Below are positions 46,274 through 54,663 of a DNA stretch of 64,000 nucleotides, in pieces. The position numbers were made by a program, and so were the translations under genes. Positions within the stretch are counted from its first letter, which is position 1. Each line of letters begins with the position of its first letter. The stretch is from Megasphaera_A sueciensis (GTDB taxonomy: Bacteria > Bacillota > Negativicutes > Veillonellales > Megasphaeraceae): contig NZ_CP116939.1 in NCBI RefSeq assembly GCF_050219315.1, positions 2,480,001 through 2,544,000 on the forward strand, written 5' to 3'. The notes beneath the pieces are model-generated. The model searched no databases. It was not told where the DNA came from and saw only the letters and a list, made by a program, of their open reading frames with translations.

Positions 46274-46373
46274 AAAAAAAGACCGACAAATCTGGTCCTT
46301 TGCCCAGACGGTCGGCTTATCAGGAATTATGCTTCATGTGGTTGCTCCACTTCCGTCAGTCACATAATTCTAA
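46274..46373 (-). ncRNA. ZTP (pfl-motif) riboswitch with terminator, controlling pflB
   Basis: Read on the - strand: P1 AATTATG/CATAATT (46368-46362 and 46331-46325), the conserved GTGACTGACG joining region, P2 GTGG/CCAC (46350-46347 and 46341-46338), and the conserved 3' block GCCGACCGTCTGGGCA (46316-46301). Its bases also form a terminator stem with CCAGATTTGTCGGTC followed by seven T (to 46274). This matches the pfl RNA consensus, which binds ZMP/ZTP, the alarmone of 10-formyl-tetrahydrofolate shortage. Ligand binding would prevent the terminator, raising PFL and so formate supply. Transcription should start at its 5' edge. Confidence 0.9.
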
Positions 46374-46377
46374 TGAA

Positions 46378-46407
46378 ATTATAACCGTTGGAAGAGGCAT
46401 TTGTCAA
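46378..46407 (-). promoter_or_regulatory. Promoter of the pflBA operon
   Basis: - strand TTGACA (46407-46402), 18 bp, TATAAT (46383-46378), directly upstream of the riboswitch. Confidence 0.8.
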
Positions 46408-46429
46408 TATAATAAAAAAGAGATATAGT
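46401..46429 (+). promoter_or_regulatory. Divergent promoter of the XRE-cupin regulator gene
   Basis: TTGTCA (46401-46406), 17 bp, TATAGT (46424-46429). Its -35 overlaps the -35 of the pflB promoter on the other strand, so the two promoters may compete. Confidence 0.6.
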
Positions 46430-46515
46430 CAAGTATAGTATCTTACTTTTTTTTAAATAGATAATATGGTACTATTATTTTTAGGAAAAATGTTTTTACT
46501 ATCAGGAGGATATGA

Positions 46516-47085
46516 ATGTATAGTGGAGAAGATATCAATAGTCCGATAAAAGAAATAGGACGTGTATTAAAAAAAGTTCGGTTTGACAGAAATTTGACAT
46601 TGGATAATGTGTCAGATATGACTGGTGTTAGCAAAACTATGTTAGGTCAGATTGAACGTGGCGTGTCGATTCCGACAATTTCTGTATTGTGGAAAATAGC
46701 TAAAGGAATGAAGTTATCATTATCCACATTGTTTAATGAGAAAGTACAAGAGTATAAAGTTGTAAATATTGAAGAAGATCTGCAACCAGTATTTGATGAA
46801 GGAAACAATATGATATTATATAATGTTTTTCCATTTAATCCGGCCAATGGTTTCGAATATCTTTATATCATATTGTTACCGGGTACAGTGCATAAATCAG
46901 ATTCCCATCGTGAATTTATAGAAGAATATATTGTTGTTACAAAGGGAACGTTGACACTTATGGTGGATACACAAACATTTATATTAGAGGCACCTTCAAA
47001 AATAAAGTTTCAATCTAATGTTTCTCACAGTTATGCTAATTATGGTCAAGACAAGGTTGTTTTTCAAAACATTATAAAATATTGA
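46516..47085 (+). CDS. XRE-family regulator with C-terminal cupin domain
   Basis: 189 residues. The N-terminal HTH (about 11-65) reads IGRVLKKVRFDRNLTLDNVS then GVSKTMLGQIERGVSIPTIS. The C-terminal half is a cupin: LLPGTVHKSDSHREFIEEYI, a glycine-bearing turn KGTLTLMVD and a final SNVSHSYAN. This architecture usually senses a small ligand or metal. The gene is divergent from pflB and upstream of the second glycyl radical enzyme, either of which it could control. AGGAGG precedes ATG. Confidence 0.9.
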   Translation: MYSGEDINSPIKEIGRVLKKVRFDRNLTLDNVSDMTGVSKTMLGQIERGVSIPTISVLWKIAKGMKLSLSTLFNEKVQEYKVVNIEEDLQPVFDEGNNMILYNVFPFNPANGFEYLYIILLPGTVHKSDSHREFIEEYIVVTKGTLTLMVDTQTFILEAPSKIKFQSNVSHSYANYGQDKVVFQNIIKY

Positions 47086-47101
47086 TATATACTACAAGCG
47101 G

Positions 47102-47146
47102 CCTTCTATGGTAGCAATACTTACTATAGAAGGTTTTTCTTTTTAA
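47102..47146 (+). terminator. Terminator after the XRE-cupin gene
   Basis: CCTTCTAT (47102-47109) and ATAGAAGG (47126-47133) close a hairpin with inner GTA/TAC pairs, followed by a T-rich run. It isolates the glycyl radical enzyme operon from the regulator. Confidence 0.8.
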
Positions 47147-47182
47147 TAATGATTCCAATATAGCAATGGAATTGAATACTAA

Positions 47183-47252
47183 TTGACAACATAAATCCCA
47201 AGTGTTATAGTACATGACATAAACGTTATAAAGTATATTTAACGTTATAAAG
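47183..47252 (+). promoter_or_regulatory. Promoter and direct-repeat operator of the glycyl radical enzyme operon
   Basis: TTGACA (47183-47188), 17 bp, TATAGT (47206-47211). Immediately downstream the 12-mer AACGTTATAAAG occurs twice (47222-47233 and 47241-47252) with a 19-bp period, each containing the palindrome AACGTT. The position after the start site suits a repressor. The XRE-cupin protein encoded next door is the obvious candidate. Confidence 0.65.
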
Positions 47253-47285
47253 CATTTAATGTAGACCTTTAAAGGAGTTCTTGTT

Positions 47286-49655
47286 ATGTTGACAAAACGG
47301 GTACAAAAGGCTAAAGATGAATACATAAATAATAAACCGTCGATTTCATACGAGAGAGCCAGAATCTGGACGGAATCCTATAAAAAAACAGAAGGAAAAT
47401 CAGAAGCTATACGACGGGCCTTGGCATTTAAGGCGGTATGTGAACAATTAGTTGTTACTATATTTTCAGGAGAATTAATTGTCGGTGCGGTTGGTGAATT
47501 TCGTAAATGCGGGATATTGACTCCTGAATTTTCCTGGACGTGGGTGGATCAGGAAATGGATCATTTTTCTGTTCGAGTACAAGATCCGTACGAAATGACA
47601 GATGAACAGCGTGTGTTTGTTCGTGAGAATATATTTCCGTATTGGGAGGGAAAGTCACTGGAAGAAGCCTTTTTAAAACAAATTCCGAGTGAAACAGCAA
47701 AAGTTGCTGTGGATACGGGGATTGTTGACTGTGATTCAAAATGGCGGCAATCTGTCGGAGAAATTACGCCTGACTATGAAGATGTTTTATTTAAAAAAGG
47801 ATTTAAGGGAATTATACATGATTGTAATAATAAATTACAGTTTTTAGATCTTACAAACTATACTGATTTAGAAAAATATGAATTTTATCAATCTATTATA
47901 TTGGTTAGTCAAGGAATGATTCTTCTTGCCAGCCGATATGCGGATAAGGCGGAAGAAATGGCAGGTAAAGAAACAGACGTTGTTCGTAAGTTAGAATTGC
48001 AGAATATTGCGGCTATTTGCCGTAAAGTTCCGATGATGCCGCCGACAACGTTCCAGGAAGCACTGCAGATGATATGGTTTTATCAATTAGGCGGAATTCT
48101 TATGGAAAATCCGTTGTCGTTAAACCCCGGACGATTTGATCAATATATGTATCCGTATTATTGTTATGACAAAAAACAGGGATTACATGACGATGCCGGT
48201 ATTTTGGAATTGATAGAGTGTTATTGGCTGAAGCTATCAGAATGGGTTTGGACGATTTCATCTAATACAGCAGATTTTTTTGCCGGGTATAATCAATTTC
48301 AAAATTTGACGGTTGGCGGGAGTGATCGCAACGGCAAGGATGCGACCAACGAATTAAGCTATTTAGCGTTGCAGGCGACCTCGGAGGTAAAAACACATCA
48401 ACCCGGGTTGTCTGTCCGCATTTCGCAAGATAGTCCGCAAAAATTTATAGATGCGGTTATGGAACTAGTTGCCCAAGGGACAGGTTTTCCGGCTATTCAC
48501 AGTGATAAAACAGGGTATCAAATGCTGAAAAACCTGGGGTATGATACGGAAGATGCACGAGATTGGAATAACTGCGGCTGTGTTGTACCTCATTTCCGCA
48601 AGACTTTTGAATGGACAAGTACGGTTAATGTAAATTTCTGCGGGGCTTTTGAGTACGCTACCAATGGAGGAAAAAGCCGCCTTACGGGAAAATTGATGGG
48701 ATTACCTATTCATCAAGATCGCAATTTTAAAACATACGAAGAACTGGAAGAAGCTTTTTTTGAACAGTTTGATAATCTTATCCGTATTTCTGTTACGGCA
48801 TCCCTGGTAGCACAGCGACTGCAGCAAAAAATGATTCCTCGTCCGTATTTTTCGGCAGTATCCGAAGACTGTCTGGAAAAAGGAAAGGATATGGTTAATG
48901 GCGGAGCAAAATATAATATTGGACCTGTATTGACAGGAATTGGATTAGCAGTTACGGCCAATAGTTTGGCTGCTGTTAAAAAACTTGTGTTTGAAGATAA
49001 GGTCTGTACACTCCACGAAATTTTTGATGCTCTTGACCGAAATTGGGTTGGGTATGAAGGATTAAGAAAAATGGCACAACATGTTCCTAAATATGGGAAT
49101 GACAGTGATTATGTAGATACAATTGCCCAGAGAATTTCAAATCATTACTATGAAACAACGCATGCGTACACCGATATTTACGGTAATCCGTTTACTTCGG
49201 CTTTTATGGGAATATCTAATTTTATTCCGACAGGAAAAGTTATAGGCGCAACAGCTTGCGGCAGACTTGCGGGGCAGCCGATTTCTGAAGGAGTTTCACC
49301 TTTTGCGGGAAGTGATACGTCTACTCCGTTAGCAACTATGAAGTCGGCAGCTAAAATGAATCAAGATGTCCATTCCGGCGGCACGTTGTTAAATATACGG
49401 TTAAGTCATAGCCTTGTAGATACCAAACGAGGACGTAGTAATTTGGCGGCAGTTATTCAAAGTTTTTTCAATATGGGTGCATTTCATGTCCAGTTTAATA
49501 CGATATCGACTAAGACCTTGCGGGAAGCGCAAGAGCATCCGGAAAACTATAAGGATCTGCTTGTGCGGGTAGCCGGGTATAGTACGCAGTTTGTTCATCT
49601 ATCTAAGACGCTGCAGGATTCCATTATTGCCAGGAGTGAACATGTCAGCTATTAA
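47286..49655 (+). CDS. Glycyl radical enzyme of unassigned function (PFL2/dehydratase-decarboxylase branch)
   Basis: 789 residues. The glycyl radical loop VRVAGYSTQF (Gly764) is near the C-terminus and the active-site loop is NNCGCVVPHFRKTFEWTST with thiyl Cys432. The N-terminal PFL domain has SGELIVGAVGEF and DHFSVRVQDPYEM, like the glycerol/propanediol/choline/hydroxyproline group and unlike true PFL. Those enzymes have Cys-x-Glu at the active site, whereas here residue 434 is Val, so a different reaction is expected. The EWTST stretch after the loop recalls arylacetate decarboxylases, but this is from memory. It is co-transcribed with its own activase and preceded by AAAGGAG. Confidence 0.9.
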   Translation: MLTKRVQKAKDEYINNKPSISYERARIWTESYKKTEGKSEAIRRALAFKAVCEQLVVTIFSGELIVGAVGEFRKCGILTPEFSWTWVDQEMDHFSVRVQDPYEMTDEQRVFVRENIFPYWEGKSLEEAFLKQIPSETAKVAVDTGIVDCDSKWRQSVGEITPDYEDVLFKKGFKGIIHDCNNKLQFLDLTNYTDLEKYEFYQSIILVSQGMILLASRYADKAEEMAGKETDVVRKLELQNIAAICRKVPMMPPTTFQEALQMIWFYQLGGILMENPLSLNPGRFDQYMYPYYCYDKKQGLHDDAGILELIECYWLKLSEWVWTISSNTADFFAGYNQFQNLTVGGSDRNGKDATNELSYLALQATSEVKTHQPGLSVRISQDSPQKFIDAVMELVAQGTGFPAIHSDKTGYQMLKNLGYDTEDARDWNNCGCVVPHFRKTFEWTSTVNVNFCGAFEYATNGGKSRLTGKLMGLPIHQDRNFKTYEELEEAFFEQFDNLIRISVTASLVAQRLQQKMIPRPYFSAVSEDCLEKGKDMVNGGAKYNIGPVLTGIGLAVTANSLAAVKKLVFEDKVCTLHEIFDALDRNWVGYEGLRKMAQHVPKYGNDSDYVDTIAQRISNHYYETTHAYTDIYGNPFTSAFMGISNFIPTGKVIGATACGRLAGQPISEGVSPFAGSDTSTPLATMKSAAKMNQDVHSGGTLLNIRLSHSLVDTKRGRSNLAAVIQSFFNMGAFHVQFNTISTKTLREAQEHPENYKDLLVRVAGYSTQFVHLSKTLQDSIIARSEHVSY

Positions 49656-50547
49656 CGGAAAAGTGCTGCAACTGCAGCACTTTTCCGTTAATGATGGAGA
49701 AGGAATTCGTACCATCATATTTTTTGCAGGTTGTTCTCTTCGATGTAAATGGTGCGCGAATCCGGAAGGATATACGATGCATAATCAGATTATGTACATA
49801 GGATCATTATGTACAGCGTGCGGACGATGTACGGCTGTCTGTCCTCGCCATTTAGATTTTGATTTGCATAATAAAGCTGTGCGAAGCCAATGTGATGGGT
49901 GTGGTTGCTGTATACCGGCTTGTTTGGATAATGCAAGAAAAAATACGGTATCGACATGGACGATTGAGGATGTTATCACACAACTAGAACCACAGATCCC
50001 TTATTTTCGTCAGTCTGGCGGAGGAGTAACCTATTCAGGGGGAGAATGTACAAATCAGCCGGAATTTTTGGAAAAACTGGTTAAGAAAGTATATGATATA
50101 GGATTAAATCAAGCGATGGAAACAAGTGCAACATTTGATTTTGATCAAGTGCAGTCTATATTGAAGTATATTGATTTATTGTTTGTTGATATTAAACATA
50201 TGGATAGTAAAAAACATGCATACTATACAGGGCGTGATAATGAACATATTTTAAGTACCATTGCCAGTTTAGGTCAATTTCGCAATGATCTTGTGATTCG
50301 TATTCCGGTTATTATGGGAGTTAACGGAGATGATGCTAATATTATTGCTACAGCAAGATTTGTAAAACAACATATATTGGATCCCAAAATAGAATTATTG
50401 CCATACCACTCTTATGGAGTGGATAAATATGAACAATTAGATATGTCATATCCGGAAAATATGTTTCGAACACCTACAGCAGTGGAATTAAATCATATGA
50501 ATTATCTAATTGAAAAAGAAGGGGTGCAGATTATATCATTTAAATAG
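49642..50547 (+). CDS. Glycyl radical enzyme activase with ferredoxin-like insert
   Basis: 301-residue radical SAM activase. SAM cluster motif GCSLRCKWC (C31, C35, C38). A dicluster ferredoxin insert follows: CTACGRCTAVC (C57, C60, C63, C67) and CDGCGCCIPAC (C84, C87, C90, C94). Then SGGGVTYSGGEC. This architecture belongs to activases of the non-PFL glycyl radical enzymes, matching its partner. ATG 49642 lies inside the end of the enzyme gene (14-nt overlap, GGAGTG upstream), giving tight coupling. Confidence 0.93.
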   Translation: MSAINGKVLQLQHFSVNDGEGIRTIIFFAGCSLRCKWCANPEGYTMHNQIMYIGSLCTACGRCTAVCPRHLDFDLHNKAVRSQCDGCGCCIPACLDNARKNTVSTWTIEDVITQLEPQIPYFRQSGGGVTYSGGECTNQPEFLEKLVKKVYDIGLNQAMETSATFDFDQVQSILKYIDLLFVDIKHMDSKKHAYYTGRDNEHILSTIASLGQFRNDLVIRIPVIMGVNGDDANIIATARFVKQHILDPKIELLPYHSYGVDKYEQLDMSYPENMFRTPTAVELNHMNYLIEKEGVQIISFK

Positions 50548-50566
50548 CGTTTTTTTAGAACTGAAA

Positions 50567-50722
50567 GAACACGGTGCTTTATATAGTACCGTGTTCGATC
50601 ATGTAACGATGTTTTCAAGATGGAAACATCCGTTACATCGTATACTGCAGAATTTTTAATAAACAGGACTGAGCGGAAACGAAATGCCATTTTTCGTTTC
50701 CGCTCAGTCCTGTTTGTTTTTT
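50567..50722. terminator. Three consecutive hairpins, the last a 24-bp perfect terminator
   Basis: Hairpin 1 at 50567-50596 (GAACACGGT/ACCGTGTTC), hairpin 2 at 50601-50638 (ATGTAAC/GTTACAT with a bulge inside), and hairpin 3 with 24-bp arms 50661-50684 and 50692-50715 followed by a T run. They lie between the convergent activase and FAD-dehydrogenase genes. Confidence 0.8.
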
Positions 50723-50771
50723 ACGTTTCATTCTTAAAATAAATCTTACATATAAAGTTTTTTTAAAAAAA

Positions 50772-52190
50772 TTATTTTGCGTCAACATCTACGATTTTTA
50801 AAGGATTCAAAATATTATTTGGATCCAGCGCTTTTTTGATAGCACAAATCATCTTGTATTCACCCTCTGGTGTACAACGCTTAAAATCATGCAATTTTTT
50901 ATAACCGATACCGTGTTCTCCAGACATTTTACCGCCCATGGCATATACTTCACGGAATAGATCTTCATGGAAGCCTTCCATTTTTTTCATCCATTCTAAG
51001 GGGGATAATTTATTTATATTTAATGGCAGTACATGAATATTACCATCACCAATATGTGCAGAAGTTACACTATAAATACCATGTTTCTTTTCGAGTCCCG
51101 GTATTTTAGCAGTAATATCTGCTATTTTATCGAGAGGTACGACAAAATCTTCTGCAACGAACATGATATCAATATCTCGGGCGGCTTCTGCAAATTGGCG
51201 GCGGCATCCCCAAATACGATCATCAGCTTGGATAACATCGACAGCCCCCATAGAGTCGCATAGATCGCTGAGTTTTTCCATTTTTTTATCTAATTCATCT
51301 TCATCAAATGTTTCGACTGTAATAATAACATAGCAGCAGCCTTCATCGAGATGAGGAAGTGTGACCTTACAGAATTTACTGCACATGTTTAAAGCTTTAT
51401 TATCCATGTATTCAATACTTGTCGGTTCCAGACCGGCTTTAAGAATCTTGTTAGGGAGAGCAAATCCCTTTTCGTCTTCTTTGAAAATAGCAACTAAATC
51501 AAATTTATAAGGTGCCAGGGGGCGTAATTTAAGTGTAATTTCGGTAACGATGCCCAATGTGCCTTCAGAACCGCAAATCAGTTGTTCCAAACAATAACCG
51601 GTCGAACATTTTTGCAGACGGGCACCGACATCAACAATATCGCCCGTAGGAGTCACTATTTTCATACCGTAAATTTGGTTGCGTGTCGTACCGTATTTGA
51701 CGGCTTTATTGCCGCCGGCATTGGTAGCAACATTTCCGCCGATTTGACAACTGTCAGCGCTACAGGGGTCTCCGGCATACAACATTCCCTGTTCGTTAAC
51801 TTTTTTTTGAATGACACTGGTGCGGACACCGGTTTGTACGACGGCATACATATTATCCGCATTGATTTCCAGAATTTTGTCCATGCGATCTAACTCTATA
51901 ACGATACCGCCCAAGACAGGAATAGCACCGCAAGCCACACCGGAACCAGCTGCTCGAGGAGTAACCGGAACAAGATATTTATTAGCTAATTTTACGACAG
52001 CTGCGACTTGTTCGGTCGTTTCTGGGAACACCACAACTTCCGGTGTGTGGAACCAGTACGAGTTACCTTCTTCATCTGTCTTATACACGTCTAGTTTTTC
52101 CGGATCCGTTGTTACACTCTTGTTACCCAGCACGTGTATTAACTCCTGCACTAATTCATCTGATACTTTGTTATACATTGACATATACAT
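50772..52190 (-). CDS. FAD-linked 2-hydroxyacid dehydrogenase (GlcD/D-lactate dehydrogenase family)
   Basis: 472 residues, VAO/PCMH flavoprotein. Seen: FAD-binding PEVVVFPETTEQVAAVVKLA and VTPRAAGSGVACGAIP, then GDPCSADSCQIGGNVATNAGG, and the C-terminal SGEHGIGYKKL plus HIGDGNIHV metal/substrate motifs. It oxidises D-lactate or glycolate, passing electrons to a carrier, possibly an ETF as in lactate-confurcating systems (family knowledge). The frame extends to 52337, but AAAGGAG is spaced for ATG 52190. It lies 62 bp after the BASS transporter in one operon. Confidence 0.9.
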   Translation of the reverse strand: MYMSMYNKVSDELVQELIHVLGNKSVTTDPEKLDVYKTDEEGNSYWFHTPEVVVFPETTEQVAAVVKLANKYLVPVTPRAAGSGVACGAIPVLGGIVIELDRMDKILEINADNMYAVVQTGVRTSVIQKKVNEQGMLYAGDPCSADSCQIGGNVATNAGGNKAVKYGTTRNQIYGMKIVTPTGDIVDVGARLQKCSTGYCLEQLICGSEGTLGIVTEITLKLRPLAPYKFDLVAIFKEDEKGFALPNKILKAGLEPTSIEYMDNKALNMCSKFCKVTLPHLDEGCCYVIITVETFDEDELDKKMEKLSDLCDSMGAVDVIQADDRIWGCRRQFAEAARDIDIMFVAEDFVVPLDKIADITAKIPGLEKKHGIYSVTSAHIGDGNIHVLPLNINKLSPLEWMKKMEGFHEDLFREVYAMGGKMSGEHGIGYKKLHDFKRCTPEGEYKMICAIKKALDPNNILNPLKIVDVDAK

Positions 52191-52252
52191 ACACACTCCT
52201 TTTATTGAATTGTAACTCTTGTCATGAAAACCGTATGGATAGTACGGTAAAT

Positions 52253-53206
52253 TTAGCTGTTGATATTTTCCTGTTGTGGATCTGGTGTTCGATTTCCCCA
52301 GACGGAAGCGACAAAGGAACAGAATACAGTTGTCCAAACTACCCCGATAGCTGCCGGTATAGCGGCCAGAGGGTCAAAATAGGTAACACCCAATGTGACG
52401 GCTAATGCCGTATTTTGAACACCTACGACAAACGTCATAGCTTTTCCCTTGGCAGGCGGCATACGTAACAGTTTGGATACTCCGTAACCGATGATCAATC
52501 CAATTAATGTGTAGAGAGCTAATGCTAAAGCTGCCATGCCGGCAACTGTTTGCAGCCGTTCTACGTTTAATGCAACGACAACTAGGATAATTCCTAAAAT
52601 TGCCAACACTGTACACAGCGGCATTACTTGTAAAATTACAGGTAACTGTTTTTTAAATATCTTATGTATCAAAAGCCCTAATACAATAGGGATAATTACG
52701 ATTTTTACAATACTGAGGAAAAGACCGATTGTATCGATCGATACATATTGGTTGACATAAAACAGCAGCATGGCAGGCATAAGAATAGGTGCAATAATTG
52801 TACTGATACTGGAAATCGTTACAGATAGGGCTTTATCCCCTTTTGCCAGGAGGGTCATGACATTAGACGTTGTTCCCGTGGGGCAGCAACCTAATAATAC
52901 AAAACCGACGATAAGCATGGGAGAGAGACCAAGAACTGTTCCGATTCCCAGGCCGACAAGAGGCATAAAAATATACAAAGTAGCGACACCAATGATAACA
53001 TCCTTTGGACGTGAAAAGATCAGCTTGAAATCATTAGGCGTCATAGAGAGTCCCATTCCCAGCATAATAATGCCCAGGCAATAGGAAATGGAACCGCCGT
53101 ATGGTTTGAATGGAGCTGGGAAGAAGTATGCCAAAATTGCGCAAAGAATTACCCATACCGTAACGTATTTCGTCAAAAACTTAACAAATTTTGCAAAACT
53201 GGTCAT
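52253..53206 (-). CDS. BASS-family (bile acid:sodium symporter-like) transporter
   Basis: 317 residues with about ten membrane spans. Family features: GMGLSMTPNDFKLIFSRPKD, VLLGCCPTGTTSNVMTLLAKG (the conserved GxxPGGxxS-like crossover, here CCPTGTTSN), and VGVQNTALAVTLGV. BASS proteins in bacteria take up 2-oxoacids, pantoate-like acids or bile acids. Co-transcription with the FAD 2-hydroxyacid dehydrogenase suggests a hydroxy- or oxoacid. GGAGGT lies before ATG. Confidence 0.88.
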   Translation of the reverse strand: MTSFAKFVKFLTKYVTVWVILCAILAYFFPAPFKPYGGSISYCLGIIMLGMGLSMTPNDFKLIFSRPKDVIIGVATLYIFMPLVGLGIGTVLGLSPMLIVGFVLLGCCPTGTTSNVMTLLAKGDKALSVTISSISTIIAPILMPAMLLFYVNQYVSIDTIGLFLSIVKIVIIPIVLGLLIHKIFKKQLPVILQVMPLCTVLAILGIILVVVALNVERLQTVAGMAALALALYTLIGLIIGYGVSKLLRMPPAKGKAMTFVVGVQNTALAVTLGVTYFDPLAAIPAAIGVVWTTVFCSFVASVWGNRTPDPQQENINS

Positions 53207-53256
53207 GTTTTAAATACCTCCTATTACGAAAACAAAAAGTACATATAAACATCTAT

Positions 53257-53395
53257 TTTACTTCTTGCTGCAGCAAGAAGTAAATAATGCACACAATTCC
53301 TTATAAGGAAACTTTAAACATGATTAATATGCATATACGAAATGATTTTTATGAATTAATGATAGTACTTCGTAAAATTTGTGTCAAAATTTGTG
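53257..53395 (-). promoter_or_regulatory. Promoter, tandem repeat and 28-bp palindrome upstream of the BASS-FAD operon
   Basis: - strand TTGACA (53387-53382), 17 bp, TATCAT (53364-53359). The + strand 10-mer AAAATTTGTG repeats at 53374 and 53386, covering the -35. A perfect 28-bp palindrome (53257-53284, half-site TTTACTTCTTGCTG) lies in the leader about 50 bp before the ATG. Either could be the target of the GntR protein encoded just upstream. Confidence 0.65.
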
Positions 53396-53453
53396 CAAAA
53401 ATAATTTAATTTCTTAATTTGTAACCAGAGAATTCTAAAATTTGTTTAAAAAA

Positions 53454-53527
53454 TTATAAAATCCATAAAAAAATATACTGTTAGAAATTCTTATTTCTAA
53501 CAGTATATTTTTTTATGGATTTTATAA
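53454..53527. terminator. 35-bp perfect inverted repeat downstream of the GntR gene
   Basis: Arms 53454-53488 and 53493-53527 are exact complements with a 4-nt loop. The stem is AT-rich with internal runs of seven A/T. It follows the stop of the GntR gene by 9 bp and probably terminates it. Confidence 0.8.
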
Positions 53528-53536
53528 GTCATAGTC

Positions 53537-54241
53537 TTATTTTTCTAGGTGAAAAAGATTTATAAAATGATTATTAAAAAAATTCAAATGACGGCGCAGC
53601 ATTGATTCAGCAAGTTCACGGTCATGCAGTTTTAAAATATGACAAATTAGTAGATGATCGGTTTCTATAATTTTATAATATTCTTGCGGCGGATTGTAGA
53701 TGATGTAGCTGCGATATCGAAATAATTTGTATTTAATCTGGTCATATAAATCCAACAATAAAGGAGAATCTGCCAAAGAAACTAATTTCATATGGAAAGC
53801 ATATTCTAATTTTATGATTTGCCGATGAAGAGTAGCAGGATCTTCTTTATCAGCATGATGACAAATATCATGCATTTGCTGTGCTATTTTCTGCAGTTCT
53901 TCCAACTGCTGGTCGGTTACGTTTAAAGCAGCCCGGCCGGCTGCATAGGATTCTAAAAGAAAACACAATTCTTTCACATCTTGGTATTCTTTGTTGGAAA
54001 AACCGGCTACACGGTATTTATTATCTTTTTTTACATATCCCTCCTTTTTCAACCGAAGCAGTGCAAATTTGATGGGGGAACGACTGATTTCTAATTTCTT
54101 AGCAATTGCATTTTCATTAATGGCTGTACCTGGGGGGATATGAAAATTGACAATTTCCTGCAGTAAAATCGAATACACAATATCGTTCAGAGATATAAAC
54201 GGATTTTGCTGACGTAATGTTTCTACTAACTGCTTATCCAA
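53537..54241 (-). CDS. GntR-family regulator, FadR/FCD subfamily
   Basis: 234 residues. The N-terminal winged helix (about 22-75) has INENAIAKKLEISRSPIKFALLRLKKEGY. The C-terminal all-helical FCD domain has ELCFLLESYAAGRAAL and the metal-binding His positions in EYAFHMKLVSLADSP and later ETDHLLICHIL. The start is TTG with AGGAGG. This subfamily includes the lactate/glycolate regulators LldR and GlcC, in keeping with the adjacent 2-hydroxyacid genes. Confidence 0.9.
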   Translation of the reverse strand: MDKQLVETLRQQNPFISLNDIVYSILLQEIVNFHIPPGTAINENAIAKKLEISRSPIKFALLRLKKEGYVKKDNKYRVAGFSNKEYQDVKELCFLLESYAAGRAALNVTDQQLEELQKIAQQMHDICHHADKEDPATLHRQIIKLEYAFHMKLVSLADSPLLLDLYDQIKYKLFRYRSYIIYNPPQEYYKIIETDHLLICHILKLHDRELAESMLRRHLNFFNNHFINLFHLEK

Positions 54242-54663
54242 AACAAGACCTCCTATCTGTTCAATTAAAATAAATGAAAAAATTTATCGATAACTATTAA
54301 TCCTTATTATACAACAATAATTTTTTTCGATAAACAATATTTTTTCTTACATCACACAGAATTATCTTGTTTGAAAATAATAAAAAAATTATAGTTAAAG
54401 TGTTGCAAAAAAAAGAGAAGACCTAGATAATAAATATATTGATTACATAGGAAATTACATCATATAAACATTGCCGTGGAATACGTACTGTACGTGCTGC
54501 CTATAGGTAATGTATTCCGTTTAAAAACTTTCAGATATAATTGAGTATCATATAAGAATTAGGGGATAATGTAAAAGTGGAAACTTTATGATAAATCTGT
54601 AATCATAAGTATCAAACGCATTTTTAAAAAACGTGGTATACCAGAAAAGAGGAGCAATTCGCT
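54242..54663. other. Intergenic region between GntR and 2-hydroxyacid dehydrogenase genes
   Basis: 422 bp, divergent promoters expected. A loose inverted repeat GGAATAC...GTATTCC around 54478-54519 is visible. No gene or known RNA recognised. Confidence 0.35.

Noticed and set aside
47286..49655. Naming the glycyl radical enzyme as hydroxyproline dehydratase (HypD)
   Set aside because: Length (789) matches, but the Cys-x-Glu active-site signature is absent and no pyrroline-carboxylate reductase is adjacent.
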